A DNA stretch of 64,000 nucleotides from Myotis daubentonii. Lineage: Eukaryota; Chordata; Mammalia; Chiroptera; Vespertilionidae. Made by a program: the position numbers and the translations under genes. The stretch is from the NCBI RefSeq assembly GCF_963259705.1, contig NC_081849.1, positions 61,848,093 to 61,912,092 of the forward strand. Reading direction: 5' to 3'. How positions within the stretch are numbered: position 1 is the first letter of the stretch; each line of letters begins with the position of its first letter. Of this stretch, positions 33,870 through 45,700 are shown piece by piece. The notes beneath the pieces are model-generated. The model was given only the letters and a program-made list of their open reading frames with translations. It made no database searches and was not told the origin of the DNA.

Positions 33870-34430
33870 AAAGAAATCAAGGCACATACAGAGGTAAAAT
33901 ATAAGATCACTCTCCTAGTTACAGAAATATCAGAATCCCCAACTCCTGGATCCTTCCAACTAAACATCATATTGTTATTGTAGATTATAATCAGGAAAAA
34001 TAAAAGGATAAACCTCTGTATTAATTCACTAACTGAGGTAAATGCAAATACATTAAATAATTTAGGCAGTGCTTCCTGAGTTGGTAAGAAAACTATTCAG
34101 AAAGATATTAACAGTGGTACTAAAGCTATTAAAAAAAAAAAAAAAAAAAAGACGTTCCCCATGAAAATGTAACTATTCAAGAAAGTTAAAGAAGTTTCTT
34201 TCTTTTAAGCTTAATCAAAGGACTTTTCAGGGCCTTTATATGTCAAATCTGTGTTATAAGTCTCCAAGAAAGGTGTTTAGAATGAAGTATTTTCCCAAGA
34301 GCATTTGACCATGGAATCCTTTATTGTTCAGACACATCTGGCATCATTAGGAATAAAGTCTGGAAAACACTTAGTGTGAGTCAAATGTCTCATACATAGC
34401 AATGATGGATGTCCATGGATAATATTATGA

Positions 34431-34925
34431 TAATGACTAATATTCCTCAAGCACTTATGTGTCTGGCACCATGTTAAGTGCTTTATGGGAATTTTCATTT
34501 AATCCTCACAGTCTTCACAAGTGGTGAATTAATATAATCTCTACTTCACAAAAGAAGCAGGCAGAGGAGGAAGAGAAGGAAGAGGCAGAGGATGAGGAAG
34601 AGGAAGAGGAAGAGGAGGAGGAGGAGGAGGAGGAGGAGGAGGAGGAGGAGGAGGAGGAGGAAGGGAGGAAGGGAGGGAGGGGGGAGGGAGGGGGTGGGGG
34701 GGAGGGAGGGGGTGGGGGGGAGGGAGGGGGTGGGGGGGAGGGAGGGAGGGAGGGAGGGAGGGAGGAAGGAAGGAAGGAAGGAAGGAAGGAAGGAAGGAAG
34801 GAAGGAAGGAAGGAAGGAAGGAGCAGCTGCTGCTAGCCTAAACAAATAACCTGTCCAAGGTCACATACTAGTAAGTGGTTGAGTTAGGGTTAGACCCCAA
34901 GCAGTCTAACTCCAGAGTCCCCATT
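34431..34925 (+). mobile_element. MIR SINE interrupted by a purine microsatellite
   Basis: Left part: CACTTATGTGTCTGGCACCATG..TAATCCTCACAG (34445-34510). Right part: TGTCCAAGGTCACATACTAGTAAGTGG (34852-34880). Between them, at the place of the MIR stretch ACAGATGAGGAAACTGAGGC, is the G/A repeat of 34557-34822. Confidence 0.8.
34557..34822 (+). repeat. Compound purine microsatellite (GGA, GGGA/GGGT, GGAA blocks)
   Basis: Consecutive blocks of AGGAGG, GGGAGGGGGTGGGG (three near-perfect repeats of about 28 bp at 34685-34740), GGGA and GGAA units, all purine on the plus strand. The long charged ORFs on both strands (Glu/Arg or Ser/Pro/Leu runs) are artefacts. Such tracts can form triplex or G-quadruplex DNA. 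Confidence 0.95.
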
Positions 34926-35364
34926 CTCAATCACCATTCAACAATCCAATACTCCTTTATTCTTTTTTTTCTCCCTAATATTTTCATTCCAAATTAAAAA
35001 CTAGAATATTTTCATTCCAAAATAAATTGGTAGGGAAAAATAAATTACATGGATGATTCACTTTGGTAGCCAAGTTGAAAATTATAGGGTCATAGAAAAA
35101 TCATGGTAGGGTACTGGAGTCAGTCTTTATTTCACAGTTAGACCCAGCTCTGGCACCTGTTAGTGTGTGACTTTCAGAAAATTCTTGGTTTCAGTATTTT
35201 TTTTCAATGACTGGAATGAAGAAAAAGAAAAGAGATGAAAAAGTGTATCACTGATATTTACTATAATGACCTCAGAAGTGTTAATAAGGATGCTCCCAAC
35301 TGTGAAAAGTAGTTATCAACATCTTCATTACAGGAATGTCTTAGGGATTAAAAACAATACAAAT

Positions 35365-35515
35365 ATTAAACAAAGAACTTATATGCATCTATGCATAGCC
35401 CCTGGATAAACATTGGTCGGGGAAGGCCTGAGGAGGGGGCAGCAGCAGGATGGAGAGTGTCAAAGGGTGAAGGGAAGGAGGAGGATATGCAATACTTTAA
35501 ACAATAAAGTTTTTT
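35365..35515 (+). mobile_element. L1 3' end fragment
   Basis: ATGCATAGCCCCTGGATAAA..GAGGATATGCAATACTTTAAACAATAAAG: a decayed copy of the 3' UTR end also seen at 13400-13545. Confidence 0.65.
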
Positions 35516-35530
35516 AAAAGGTAAAAAATA

Positions 35531-35768
35531 GCCCTAGCTGGTTTGGTTCAGTGGATAAAACATCGGCCTGTGGACTATAGGGTCCTGGGTTTGATTCCGG
35601 TCAAGGGTACATGCCCGGGTTGCTCGATCTCCAGTCGGGGTCGTGCAGGAGGCAAACTATCAATGATTCTCTCTCATCATTGATGTTTCTATCTCTCTCT
35701 CCCTCTTCCTTCCTCTCTGAAATCAATAAAATATATTAAAGATAATAATAAAAATGCTCTCTTTAAAA
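35531..35768 (+). mobile_element. VES SINE
   Basis: GCCCTAGCTGGTTTGGTTCA head; duplication AAAAGGTAAAAAATA (35516-35530, 35769-35783). Inserted at the end of an L1 3' fragment. Confidence 0.93.
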
Positions 35769-35949
35769 AAAAGGTAAAAAATAATAATACAAAGAAAGCA
35801 CTGGCACACCATAGACATAAATAATGATAGCTCTCATCATCACTAACAAAATATTTATCAATTTGACAATTGAGAATAAATTTCAGGATCTTACACTTCC
35901 TGAAAAGGGATGGAGGGAGAATGAGAGGAAGGCTTTATTAGATTCTAAT

Positions 35950-37140
35950 GCCCTCCAGTTACTGCCATCCTTATTTATGCTTCACTGATTAACTTTCTGA
36001 TTTAGTAACCTAATCTACTGTCACTGCCTCCAATGTATTTCACCCCCTTTACAGTATATATTGGTTCTCATCATATATTCTCCATGGTCTTATAAATAAA
36101 TCTATTGGTTCTTCCTCAATACTCATTCTTTCTCTTTAACCTTGTCACAAGTGTCTTCCTTTCTGAAACTCTAGAAGACATCACTGACTTCAGGATTCTG
36201 ATTCTATCACCCATGTAATCATCCTTCTGATTTTCTGTACTTCTCTAGTAGTCTAGTTGATTTGCACAGTTCTAACTTCCCTACTTAGTGGATGCTTTCC
36301 CCCAACTCATTTTTAAAGTATTTTCACCTTCTTCCCTATTCAACGTCTGGAATGAAGTCATTCCTCTATCAGGACCCACTTGAAGTTTCATAATTTTCCC
36401 AAAAAGTCTCTCCCTCTTTTAAACTACTAAAATGTTTACGTTTTAGGGGCTATGTTGTCACTCTGTCCACCACTGTAATATCTATGGGTTAACAAATGAG
36501 CAGGAAACTTGAAATTTAGGGGGGAAGAGGGTGTATATGTGCCTAGCAAGTTTAAAGAGGCCAAATGGGCAACTTGTTATGCTCCACATGGGCAGAGGAG
36601 GGGAGTGTAGTATATGTATGTTAATTAGAACCAGTACCCTAACTCAATTAATTAAATGTTATTGACATTGAAAGGGGCAAAAAAAAACAGAGGGGCTCAA
36701 AAAGATAAAAATAGAGTTCATATTGCTTGCCCAATTATAGCACTTTTAAGGCTTACATTATTCTCTAAATTTTCAAGTCTATAAATCACTCTATAACCTG
36801 AAATAATTTTCATAGTACACTTTAAGAACTCAAATACAATGTTTTCATTAAGTCTTGTGCAAAGAACTAAATGAATCTTTATGCATTTACATGAGAAAGC
36901 AGCTAATGTTCATCAGCTAATCAAGAGACTTTGTTCAAGATACACAGACCAAACAAATATCACTTAACATTTACTACTACAAGGCTACACTGATACAAGC
37001 CTCAACAACGGCAAATATTTAAACTACAGTAGGAAAGTACTGTTTCCAAAACTCCTTGATCTTACATCACATTCTTTACAAGGTACAAACGAAATTCAGA
37101 AATACAAATTGTTTTTGAACACCAATAAATTAAAATGTGA
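35950..37140. other. HYCC1 intron 1, unassigned
   Basis: Pyrimidine-rich 36000-36450, possibly an old LINE; nothing else recognised. Confidence 0.45.
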
Positions 37141-37159
37141 ATTATATAAAGTGCATTAT

Positions 37160-37373
37160 ATTGCCCAACCAGCGTGGCTCAGAAGTTAAACAATGACCTA
37201 TGAACCAGGAGGTCACGGTTTGATTCCCGGTCAGCGTACATGCCCATGTTGCAGGCTCGATCCCCAGTGAAAACGTGCAGGAGGCAGACAATCAATGAGT
37301 CTCTCTCATCATTGATGTTTCTCTCTCTCTCTCTCTCTCCTCTCTGAAATCAATAAAAATATATTTTTAAAAA
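37160..37373 (+). mobile_element. VES SINE
   Basis: GCCCAACCAGCGTGGCTCAG head; 14-bp duplication ATAAAGTGCATTAT (37146-37159, 37374-37387). Confidence 0.95.
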
Positions 37374-38259
37374 ATAAAGTGCATTATGTAAATATTATCT
37401 CATTCCCATTCCAAAATCTTCTACTTAAAGAAAATGCAAAACTATTTTCTCAACATGCTAAAAAAAATTGTCAAAGATAATGCACAACTTTGAAACCCTA
37501 AAATTATTCTTATTTAAATGAGAAACAAGCTAAAGATGTTTACTATTCACTACCATAATTTAACATTATCATAGATGTTCTGATAATTATAATTTTTTTA
37601 AAAAGGAATAAGTATTAGATATTGGCAAGAAGACAAAACTAAAATGTCCAATGCTATAACTGCCTTATTATAAAAATATGAAAAACTATTAGAATTAAAA
37701 GCTCATAAAATGACCATTTAGAAAACAGTATACACAAATCACCAACTTTTCTATGTCCACACCTAGAAGATGTAATCCTCTTGGAAACACAATGAAAAAA
37801 GATTACATTCACAATAGCAAAGTAAGTTTTAAAATATCAAAATTTAACTTTGAAGACAGGCAGAATCAAATGAAGAAAACTATAAAACACTGAGTCATTA
37901 AAAATGACTTGGAAAAATTATAATTATATTGTAAAGATATCACAATTACCTCCAAAATATTAATTTAGAAATTCCAATGGGGCTCTTTTAGAATCTTAAT
38001 AAAATGTTTTCAGTTAAAGGTAATCTGGAAAAATAAATATATGAAAAATGCCAAATATCTTTTGAAAAAGATAATAGGAATTCACACAACCATATAATAA
38101 GATATATTAAAAGTTCTAATAATTAGGACTTTTTGAAATTACTGGTTCAAAAAATAAAGATCCCAATGAAGCAGAATAAAAGGCCTAGAAAAAATCATAT
38201 AGATATATATAAACATAATTTGTTCTATAATAAAGATGACATTTAAAACCTCTGAGGAA

Positions 38260-39056
38260 GGATATGAAGAAAAAGGAATCCTTGTACACTGTTGGTGAGA
38301 ATGCAGATTGGTGTAGCCACTATGAAAACAGTATGGAAGTTCCTCAAAAAATTAAAAATGGAACTGTCTTATGACTCAGTAATTCCACTTCTAGGGATTT
38401 ATTCAAATAACCCAAAACACTAATTTGAAAAAATATATGCACCCCCATGTTCATTGCAGCATTATTTACAATAGCCAAGATTTGGAAGCAGCCCAAGTGT
38501 CCATCAGTAGATGAGTAGATAAAAAAAGCTGTGGTACATTTCCACAATGGAATATTGCTTGTCTGTAAAAGAGAAGGAAATCTTATCTTTTGCAACAGCA
38601 TGGATGGACCTGGAGAACATTATGCTAAGTGAAATAAGCCAGTCAGAGAAAGATAAGTATCATATGATTTCACTCATATGTGGAATCTAATGAACAAAAT
38701 TAACTAACAAGCAAAATAGTGACAGACGCATATATACGGAGAGCAGGCTGACAGCTGTTGGGGATGAGGTGGGGGGGCTAAATGGCAGGGGAGGGAGGAT
38801 TGAGCCAAAAAGAAAAAAAAAATGGAGAAAAAACTCATGGACATGGACAACAGTGTGGTGATTGCTGGGGAAGAGGTGGTTATGAGGGTGAAGGAAGGTA
38901 AAGGAGGGTATAGGGCAATAAATGGTGATGGACGGAGACTTGACTTGGGGTGGTGAACATACAATACAATGTACAGATTATGTGTTGTAAAATTGTGCAC
39001 CTGAAACCTGTATAATTCTGTTAACCAGTGTCACCCCAATAAAATCGATAAAAAGG
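38260..39056 (+). mobile_element. L1 fragment, ORF2 end and 3' UTR
   Basis: Starts with the ORF2-tail sequence seen at 12880 (GGAATCCTTGTACACTGTTG, AGTTCCTCAAAAAATTAAAA) and ends AAAATTGTGCACCTGAAACC..CACCCCAATAAAATCGATAA. Different 3' UTR from the 12.6-kb copy, so an older subfamily. Confidence 0.85.
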
Positions 39057-39211
39057 GGGAAAACTGACTTTAAGAAACAATCATTGTGAAGCTAAAGAAA
39101 AAAAAATTAAAAATAAATCCTTTGAGGAAAGATAATTGTTCAATAAAAAGTATTAAAATGATGGACTTGCCACTCTACATTAAAATACATCCAAAATAGA
39201 CTAAAGATGTG

Positions 39212-39432
39212 CCCTAACCGGTTTGGTTCAGTGGATAGAGTGTCGGCCTGTGGACTCAAGGGTCCCAGGTTCAATTCCGGTCAAGAGCATGTACCTTGGT
39301 TGCGGGCACATCCCCAGTGGGGGATGTGCAGGAGGCAGCTGATCGATGTTCCTCTCATCAATGTTTCAAATACTCTATCCCTCTCCTTTTCCCTTCCTCT
39401 CTATAAGAAATCAATAAAATATATATTTTTTA
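39212..39432 (+). mobile_element. VES SINE
   Basis: GCCCTAACCGGTTTGGTTCA head; AAAGATGT on both sides. Confidence 0.94.
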
Positions 39433-39599
39433 AAAAGATGTAAATGTTTTTTAAAACTGTGAAAGTAATATAAGGAAATAGAGGTGAATAGTTATATACT
39501 CTGGAAATTCGAGAAGGCTTTCCTAAGCAGGCAGATACCAAAAGAAAATTTGATAGATTTAACTATACTAAAAATGTTTTAAAATCTGTGTAAAAAACC

Positions 39600-39828
39600 C
39601 TGGCCGGTGTGGTTGAGTTGGTTGGAGCAATATCCTGTATACCAAAAGGTCTCATGTTCGATTCCCAGTTAGGGCACATACCTAGGTTTAGGGTTTGATC
39701 CCAGGTTGGGTGCATGGAAAAGTCAACAGGTTGATGTTTCTCTCTTCCTATCCCTTCCTCTCTCTCTCTCTCTCTAAAATCAATAAAAACATATCCTTGG
39801 GTGAGGATTTTAAAAATCTGTTTAAAAA
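39600..39828 (+). mobile_element. VES SINE
   Basis: CCTGGCCGGTGTGGTTGAGT head; tail ATCCTTGGGTGAGGATTTTA; flanks AAAATCTGTGTAAAAA / AAAATCTGTTTAAAAA. Confidence 0.92.
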
Positions 39829-39839
39829 GAAAAACCTAC

Positions 39840-41710
39840 ACCAAAAACAAAATTAGGATGCAGATGACAAACTGGAGAAATTATTTGCAATGTAATTTGA
39901 CAAAGGTATAATAGTTTCACATACAAAGAGCTCTCATAACTAAATTTTTTTAAATCTCCAATATCTTAATAAACAAAGGACACTAATGGATAATTCACAA
40001 AAGAAATAAAAATATTTAGTGTCACTAATAAAGAAATAAATTTGATATAAGATACAACTTTTCATATTAAATGGCAGTTTTTCATTGCTAGTGCTGAATA
40101 TGAAGAGGTTGCTGGCTTTCTCAAAACAATAAATGTGAATAGTAATTAAACCTTTCTGGAAGGCAATCTATTAATACCTATTTAAAATAATTTAAATATG
40201 CATAACTTTTGACTTCAGAATTTATCCTAAGGAAATAGAAATATAATGATTAAACTGTCAAGAACCTAACTGCTACATTATTCACTCACATTTATTGAGA
40301 AAAGCTTAAATTTTCAACAATTGAAATGGTGGTTAAATAAATGATGATAAATCCATTTGCTGAATATTATCCACACATTTAAAATAATGTTATATGTTAT
40401 AAACAAATAATATGTTATTGACTTGGGTAAGCATTCATTCTATTAAGTGAAAATAAGACGAGAAAAAACTCATACCAAAAAATGAAACTATATATGATAT
40501 GGTTTCTTAAAAAAAAAAGTAAATACCTATTAAAAAGGCCAATAAGACCAAAGTGATAATAATGATTATCCCTGGATGGAGGCATTATAAATGTTACTTA
40601 TAATTTATGCTTTCCTGAATTTTACAATATTACTACAATTGTTATGTATTACATTAGTAACTAAGAAAATACAGAATGTTTACAATACTGCTGTGACTAT
40701 AGCTACAATGGTATCCAAAATCAGGGCAACATTGATATTCCCACTCTATTTAGGCTGCACAAAAATCAGGGATGCCAAGCCTGAATCACAGTGAAAGAAA
40801 TGTTGAGAACTCTAGAAAACAATAAAAAGTTTTTCACTCCACCTTTATGATCAAGTACAATGTGAAAAAAATATTTAGATATTAGCCATTCTGCTTTTAG
40901 CCCCATGCCAAATGTAAGAATCAAGAGTAAGGAACAACCCCTGGACCTCAAAACCAATAGGGCTCAGCTTTTACCTACATTCAAATTGTGAGCCAGAAAC
41001 TTTTTTCTAAAAAGTGAATGGGGGGAATATAGGTATTATCTTTCTCAGTATAGAAAGCATGGGCCTTCGACACTTTCTAATCACAACTCTTCTCAGTCTC
41101 ATTTGGGAGACAGAGAAATTTATTTTCTCCCCCAATGTATTTTAAAGGCATATATCCTAACGGCAAGCAAGCAGGATTTCTTCTGAGCAAAGATGTTGTA
41201 AACAGGAGATTTTCAAATGTTAAATGTTCTCTTTCCTCAGTGCAAATATGCAGCCTAACTCTGCGAGGGCCAAAAAGACTCTGGCTCTCAACAATAAGCA
41301 ATAATCAAACTGTTAATTCCATCTGCTCCCCTCCAAAAAATGACAAAACATTACATGGTGGTGCCAGGGTCTCAAGCTCCATTTAAGGGGTTTTCTGAAG
41401 GGCATCCATTTTCACAATATCAACATGCTAATTTTTTTTTAGTACTTCGGAAACCAATCCTGATACTATATGATGACAACTTTGATGCTGATAACAAATA
41501 AATATACTATCTTTAACATCTTTGTTAGAGATGTTGTTTCCAGAATTATCTTCCTTTCTTATTGGTCAAAGTACTAAATTCCAACCACTTCTATTGTCTC
41601 AGGGCCTTAGTTCCAATAAACATCTATCTAATCTTTCCTGAATATCTTATTTCTTGCTTTCCTTAAGAATGTAAAGAAACAAGCATAACATTTCTTCAAC
41701 CTGAATCCCT
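39840..41710. other. HYCC1 intron 1, unassigned
   Basis: AT-rich, with a weak L1-like stretch around 40150-40450. No exon supported. Confidence 0.45.
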
Positions 41711-41714
41711 TTGT

Positions 41715-42095
41715 AGTGGTTTCAACATGCCTGCACAGTGGAATTACCCAGGGAACTTTAAAATACCTATGCAGCTAATCTATTGTAACAGAAAGTAGAG
41801 CAATAGCTTACAGGGATGAAAGGAAAGGGAGGAGAGAAAACTTTTGGAGGTGATGAATCTGTTCATTATTTTGATTGTGGTGATGGTTTTGTGACTGTAA
41901 ACATATGTCAAATAAACTACACACTTCAAATGTGTAGCTTATTAAATGCTAATTATACTTCAATAAAGCTGTTGAAATAAATACTGATGTCTGGGTCCCA
42001 CCCACAAATTGATATGGGGGCTCCCCCTGGAAACTAAAATTCTTAAAAACTCTCCAGATGATTGTAAATGTGCAGCTAAGATTAAGATCCACTGC
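41715..42095 (+). mobile_element. MER5A-type fossil split by an L1 3' end
   Basis: The left part is TGCCTGCACAGTGGAATTAC..GGGAACTTTAAAATACC (41715-41775). The right part is GATGTCTGGGTCCCACCC..TCCAGATGATTGTAAATGTG (41985-42090). Between them is L1 3' UTR sequence ending AATAAAGCTGTTGAAA. Confidence 0.65.
41776..41980 (+). mobile_element. L1 3' UTR end inserted in a MER5A-like fossil
   Basis: GATTGTGGTGATGGTTTTGTGAC..CACTTCAAATGTGTAGC..CTTCAATAAAGCTGTT is the common L1M 3' end. Confidence 0.7.
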
Positions 42096-43425
42096 TCTAT
42101 ATCGATCTTTATCTCCTCTCTCCATTCTTTCAGTTTTCTTGAAATGCCTCATTCAAGCATGTTTACTTTATCATCATCACCCATTCTTTCTCAATTTTCT
42201 GAAGACTGGTTTCTGAATCACCACTCAGCTAAAACTGTACTTGTTAAAGTCACCTATGGACTCCTGACAAATACACTGGTTCCTGGAGTCCTCTCCTTAC
42301 TTGATACTTCTTCACAGCATTCAAAACTGTCCATCCATTCCTCCTCTATGTGAAAATCTCTCCACCCTTAGCATCTCTCCTGAAGGCCCTCCCACCTTTC
42401 TCTGACTCCACCTTTCTCTCTATCTCTTTCACACTATTCTTCTACCAACTTCTCCTCTTTATCAGTCAGTTCTCTGCTGCTTTTATCATGCTAAAGGCTT
42501 TCCCTGACTTATTTCAACATAACTAAATCAATACAGCTTCAAATTAACCCCCAATTTTCCCTCTAATCCTGATTTCCTTTACAAATTCCACATCCATAGA
42601 GCCAAACACCTACATCTTCACCTGAATGCTCCATAGCTTGGTCAAATTCAAGAAACAATGCCCTGGTCCAGCCTTCTACCACCCTCACTAGTGTCATCTT
42701 CCACCACTTCCCTAACCCCTGCATTCAATGTCAATGTTATTGACTTTAGATTTGTCATTGAGAATGACCTCTCTAATCTATCATGGTTTCTCATGCCTCC
42801 TTGCCTTCTCACTTTCTATATTCTCCTCTTGGAAAGTGATTCGCTGCACTTGGCAAAATTATATTATACTTCAAAACTCTACTGCAGCGGTTCTCAACCT
42901 GTGGGTCGCGACCCCTTTGGGGGTCGAACGACCCTTTCACAGAGGTCGCCAAAGACCATCGGAAAACACATATATAATTATATATTGTTTTTGTGATTAA
43001 TCACTATGCTTTAATTATGTTCAATTTATAACAATGAAAATACATCCTGCGTATCAGATATTTACATTACGATTCATAACAGTAGCAAAAATACAGTTAT
43101 GAAGTAGCAACGAAAATAATTTTATGGTTGGGGGTCACCACAACATGAGGAACTGTATTAAAGGGTCGCGGCATTAGGAAGGTTGAGAACCACTGTTCTA
43201 CTGTGTGCTCCTGACTCTACCTACACCAAGCGTTAACCATCTCCTACTCTGCTCCCTTACTACACTAGGCATATCACTTACCACATGGTTGTATGATTGT
43301 TATTTTACTTACTTGTCTTGTAAATTAGTAAATTCTTTGATGACAATAGCTATGACATTCATTTCTGTATCCCTAGTACCTAACAGCTTGGGTCAGTATA
43401 AAATACATTTGTTTGACATAATTTC
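42096..43425 (+). mobile_element. L2 LINE fossil (RT region to 3' end), interrupted by SPIN
   Basis: The frame near 42230-42330 reads KTVLVKVTYGLLTNTLVPGV then LSLLDTSSQHSKLSI, a decayed copy of the L2 reverse transcriptase stretch (ALxKVTNDLLxA..SVLILLDLSAAFDTV). Sequence after the SPIN (43196-43425) resumes the L2 3' region and ends near the ATTCTTTGATGACAATAGCT / CCTAGTACCTAACAGCTTG landmarks. Confidence 0.7.
42885..43195 (+). mobile_element. SPIN-type hAT element (311 bp)
   Basis: Inverted termini CAGCGGTTCTCAACCTGTGG and GGTTGAGAACCACTG, with internal GGGTCGCGACCCCTTTGGGG. Flanked by an 8-bp duplication, CTCTACTG / TTCTACTG (one mismatch). SPIN is a hAT family reported to have spread horizontally among tetrapods, including vespertilionid bats. 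Here it interrupts an L2 element. Confidence 0.9.
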
Positions 43426-43449
43426 AATTATTTACAAAATATAAACCTG

Positions 43450-44180
43450 ATACCCTAAACATGATCTTCATACTAACATTATTTAAAGATTTCTTAATAT
43501 TCATTATAAAATAAATATCAGGCAACAGGATCCTGAATAAAACAGTCAAATATCTTGACCATAAGATATTTTTAAACTCTGTCAAAATGACACCACTCTA
43601 AAAAAATGCAACCAACAGCAGACTTCAGAAAAGATAAATACAACAAAGAAAGGAAGTAGGAATAACATACTAATCTAGCCAATGCTTTATGTGGATGTCC
43701 ATACCCAGGTACCGTTAAGGCTGATACTTAAGAGGGTTTATAATCCCTCTCTGGTAATAATCAGTGTAAATCAAAAAAGAATAAGCCAAATCCAGAATTT
43801 GTTTTCTAACCATGTGATGGTTTTCTCCCTTACTATTTTGTTTACGTGAATTATCTGAATAACCAAAGGTTTTCCTTTTTTCTTTCTGGCTTTTCCCTGC
43901 ACTTTAAAAATGTGGTGCTTTGGACTAATACGGATCTTGCAAACCTTAAAATGTTATTAACCTAAAGGGGGGAAAAATGCTTCTAAGTTGGGGGAGCTTG
44001 AGGGGGCAGAGTTTGGATGTTAAGACAATATTCTTAAGGAAAACAAGCCTCCCAGGAATATAACATTGACTCAAGGTGAAAAGAGATCCTTATGACTTTA
44101 TGTAGATGAGATTTTAAAAGCTGAAAATCTCCAACTGTAAAGGGTTACATGAGCCAAAGAGGTGGGCATACCAGCTCCAA
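43450..44180. other. HYCC1 intron 1 next to the CpG island, unassigned
   Basis: No repeat recognised. This unique sequence adjoins the GC-rich block at 44220-44560. Confidence 0.45.
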
Positions 44181-45281
44181 AAACTACGTGTGACTCAAAG
44201 GACAAATAATTTGCGAAAGGACTGCGTGGGCCCTGCTGCCTGCAGTCGGGGCTCTGAGATAAGTAGCAGCTGCCAGGCCAGCGGCACCAACTCCCCTACC
44301 TGCAGCGGGAGCGGAGCGGCTGGGCTGCCGGGCGGGGGACAGCGTGTGTATCAGGCACCGATTCTGTGCCGCCGCCGCCGCCGCTAGGGTTGCAACGTTC
44401 AACCATTCGGAAACGTCTACACTCGGAGTGTACAATGCACACATGTGCACACTGAAGGGCGGACACCCAGCTCGGCCGAGGCGTGCAAACTTGCGGTCTC
44501 TCCATGCCACAATGTTCAGACAACACCCAGGCGATCCTCGAGAATGTTAAAAGCGGCCTCGGGGAAGTCATAACTCAAAGAAAAAAGGAGGCAAAGGCTG
44601 AAGAGGTCTCCCGAGTAATAACCAAGGAAGGAGTCGTGGCTGCTTTCTGAACCCCTACGTCCTGCGGGGGAACCACAGACCCCAGCGGACGCTTTCAAAG
44701 AACGAGGGGCCGGAGGTGGGGGGGAGGACGGGGGGATCGACGGGACCACGTTGGCCGCTAGACTGGACCGAAAGCGGTAGCCTCGCTGGACTGGGAGGAA
44801 AGGATGGGAGAGGTCAGGCCGGAGCATCAGCCGCGAGCGGGGGGTGAGGGGCTCCCGGCCCAGGTCGACTCCGCAGAGGGGCGGCCGGCCCCCTCCACCC
44901 CCCCACCCCCCCGCCCGAGGCAGCGGCACCCGGGTCACCCCCGCAGTCTGGACCGCTCCTCGCCGGGAAGGCTCGAGTCCGCGCGCTCAAGGCTGCCGCC
45001 GCCCGGGCAGCAGCAGGAGGGGGAGCCCAACTTCGGGGCGAGCAGCCGCCGACCGCAGCCCCTCACCCGGGCCCGCCGCTCGCGGCCCGCGACGCCCCCC
45101 GCGCCCAGCAGGGTCCCGCGACGCCTCGCGCGGGAGCCGTTACCTCCAACGAAGCCGCCGCCCAAGAGACAAAGTCCCCGTCCCCTCCCCGCCGCCGCCT
45201 CGCCCGGCTCCTCCCTGACAAAAAAGTTATCGGTCGTCGGCCGCCTTGGGGGCCCGCCGTGGGTCGTTCGACCGGACTCAC

Positions 45282-45480
45282 CAGAGCGGCTCCCAGACCT
45301 CCACTCCCAGAACTTCACTCGTCTGGCTCGAAGCGACAGCGAAGGCGTCGGCTCTTCCTTTTCCCGGGCAGTAGCAGCACCTGCCCCCCTTCTTCCTAGC
45401 AAAACGGGTCCCGACGAGCCATCTTCCCCCTCTGCTCACTGACTGACAACCCAGCTCCGAGAGCTGCCACTGCCGCCAGC
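45282..45480 (-). other. HYCC1: HYCC1 exon 1 (5' UTR, non-coding), right edge approximate
   Basis: A strong splice donor reads CTCTG|GTGAGT on the minus strand, with the exon edge at 45282. It lies in the CpG island directly downstream (minus sense) of CCAAT and GC boxes. No ATG in this stretch opens the hyccin frame, and the first coding exon at 28652 carries its own 5' UTR before the start codon, so this exon is read as untranslated. The transcription start is not visible; 45440-45520 is inferred from the promoter boxes. Confidence 0.6.
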
Positions 45481-45559
45481 TACTCTGACGGGCAAGACTA
45501 GGGACCCGTCCCCAGGCAACCAACCACCACCGCCCCACTCCAGTTCGGCCTATGGCCGT

Positions 45560-45700
45560 CTCCAGGGGCGGGACCAGAACAACTTCTTCACCAATGAGGA
45601 TCTTCCTCTGCTAGGTCTGGGGCGGAGCCGTGAGGTGGGAGGGAGAGCTACTTCGGTGGGCGTGGTCTCCGCAGTGGGCGTGGTCGGAGCGCCCAAGTGG
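45560..45700 (-). promoter_or_regulatory. HYCC1: HYCC1 proximal promoter: GC box, CCAAT box, GTGGGCGTGG repeats
   Basis: Upstream of exon 1 in minus sense are a GC box (GGGGCGGG, 45565-45572), a CCAAT pentamer at 45591-45595 (ATTGG in gene sense, NF-Y type) and two copies of GTGGGCGTGG near 45656-45684 (KLF/EGR/Sp type). No TATA box is evident, as expected for a CpG-island promoter. Motif calls are by eye; binding is inferred. Confidence 0.55.

Larger units (their letters stand above)
44740..45700. promoter_or_regulatory. HYCC1: CpG island at the HYCC1 5' end
   Basis: This is the one long CG-dense stretch in an otherwise AT-rich window. It spans exon 1, its donor and the upstream promoter. 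Dense CpG at a tissue-wide expressed gene start usually means a constitutive, unmethylated promoter, possibly with divergent transcription. A smaller GC-rich block at 44220-44560, including a short CCG run at 44371-44385, lies just inside intron 1. Confidence 0.85.

Noticed and set aside
34546..34849. Open frames rich in Glu/Arg or Ser/Pro/Leu
   Set aside because: Low-complexity purine microsatellite.
44804..45442. 212-codon plus-strand ORF in the CpG island
   Set aside because: Composition (Pro/Arg/Ser-rich) is what GC-rich DNA gives by chance. It overlaps the HYCC1 promoter/exon 1 on the other strand and matches no protein I know.
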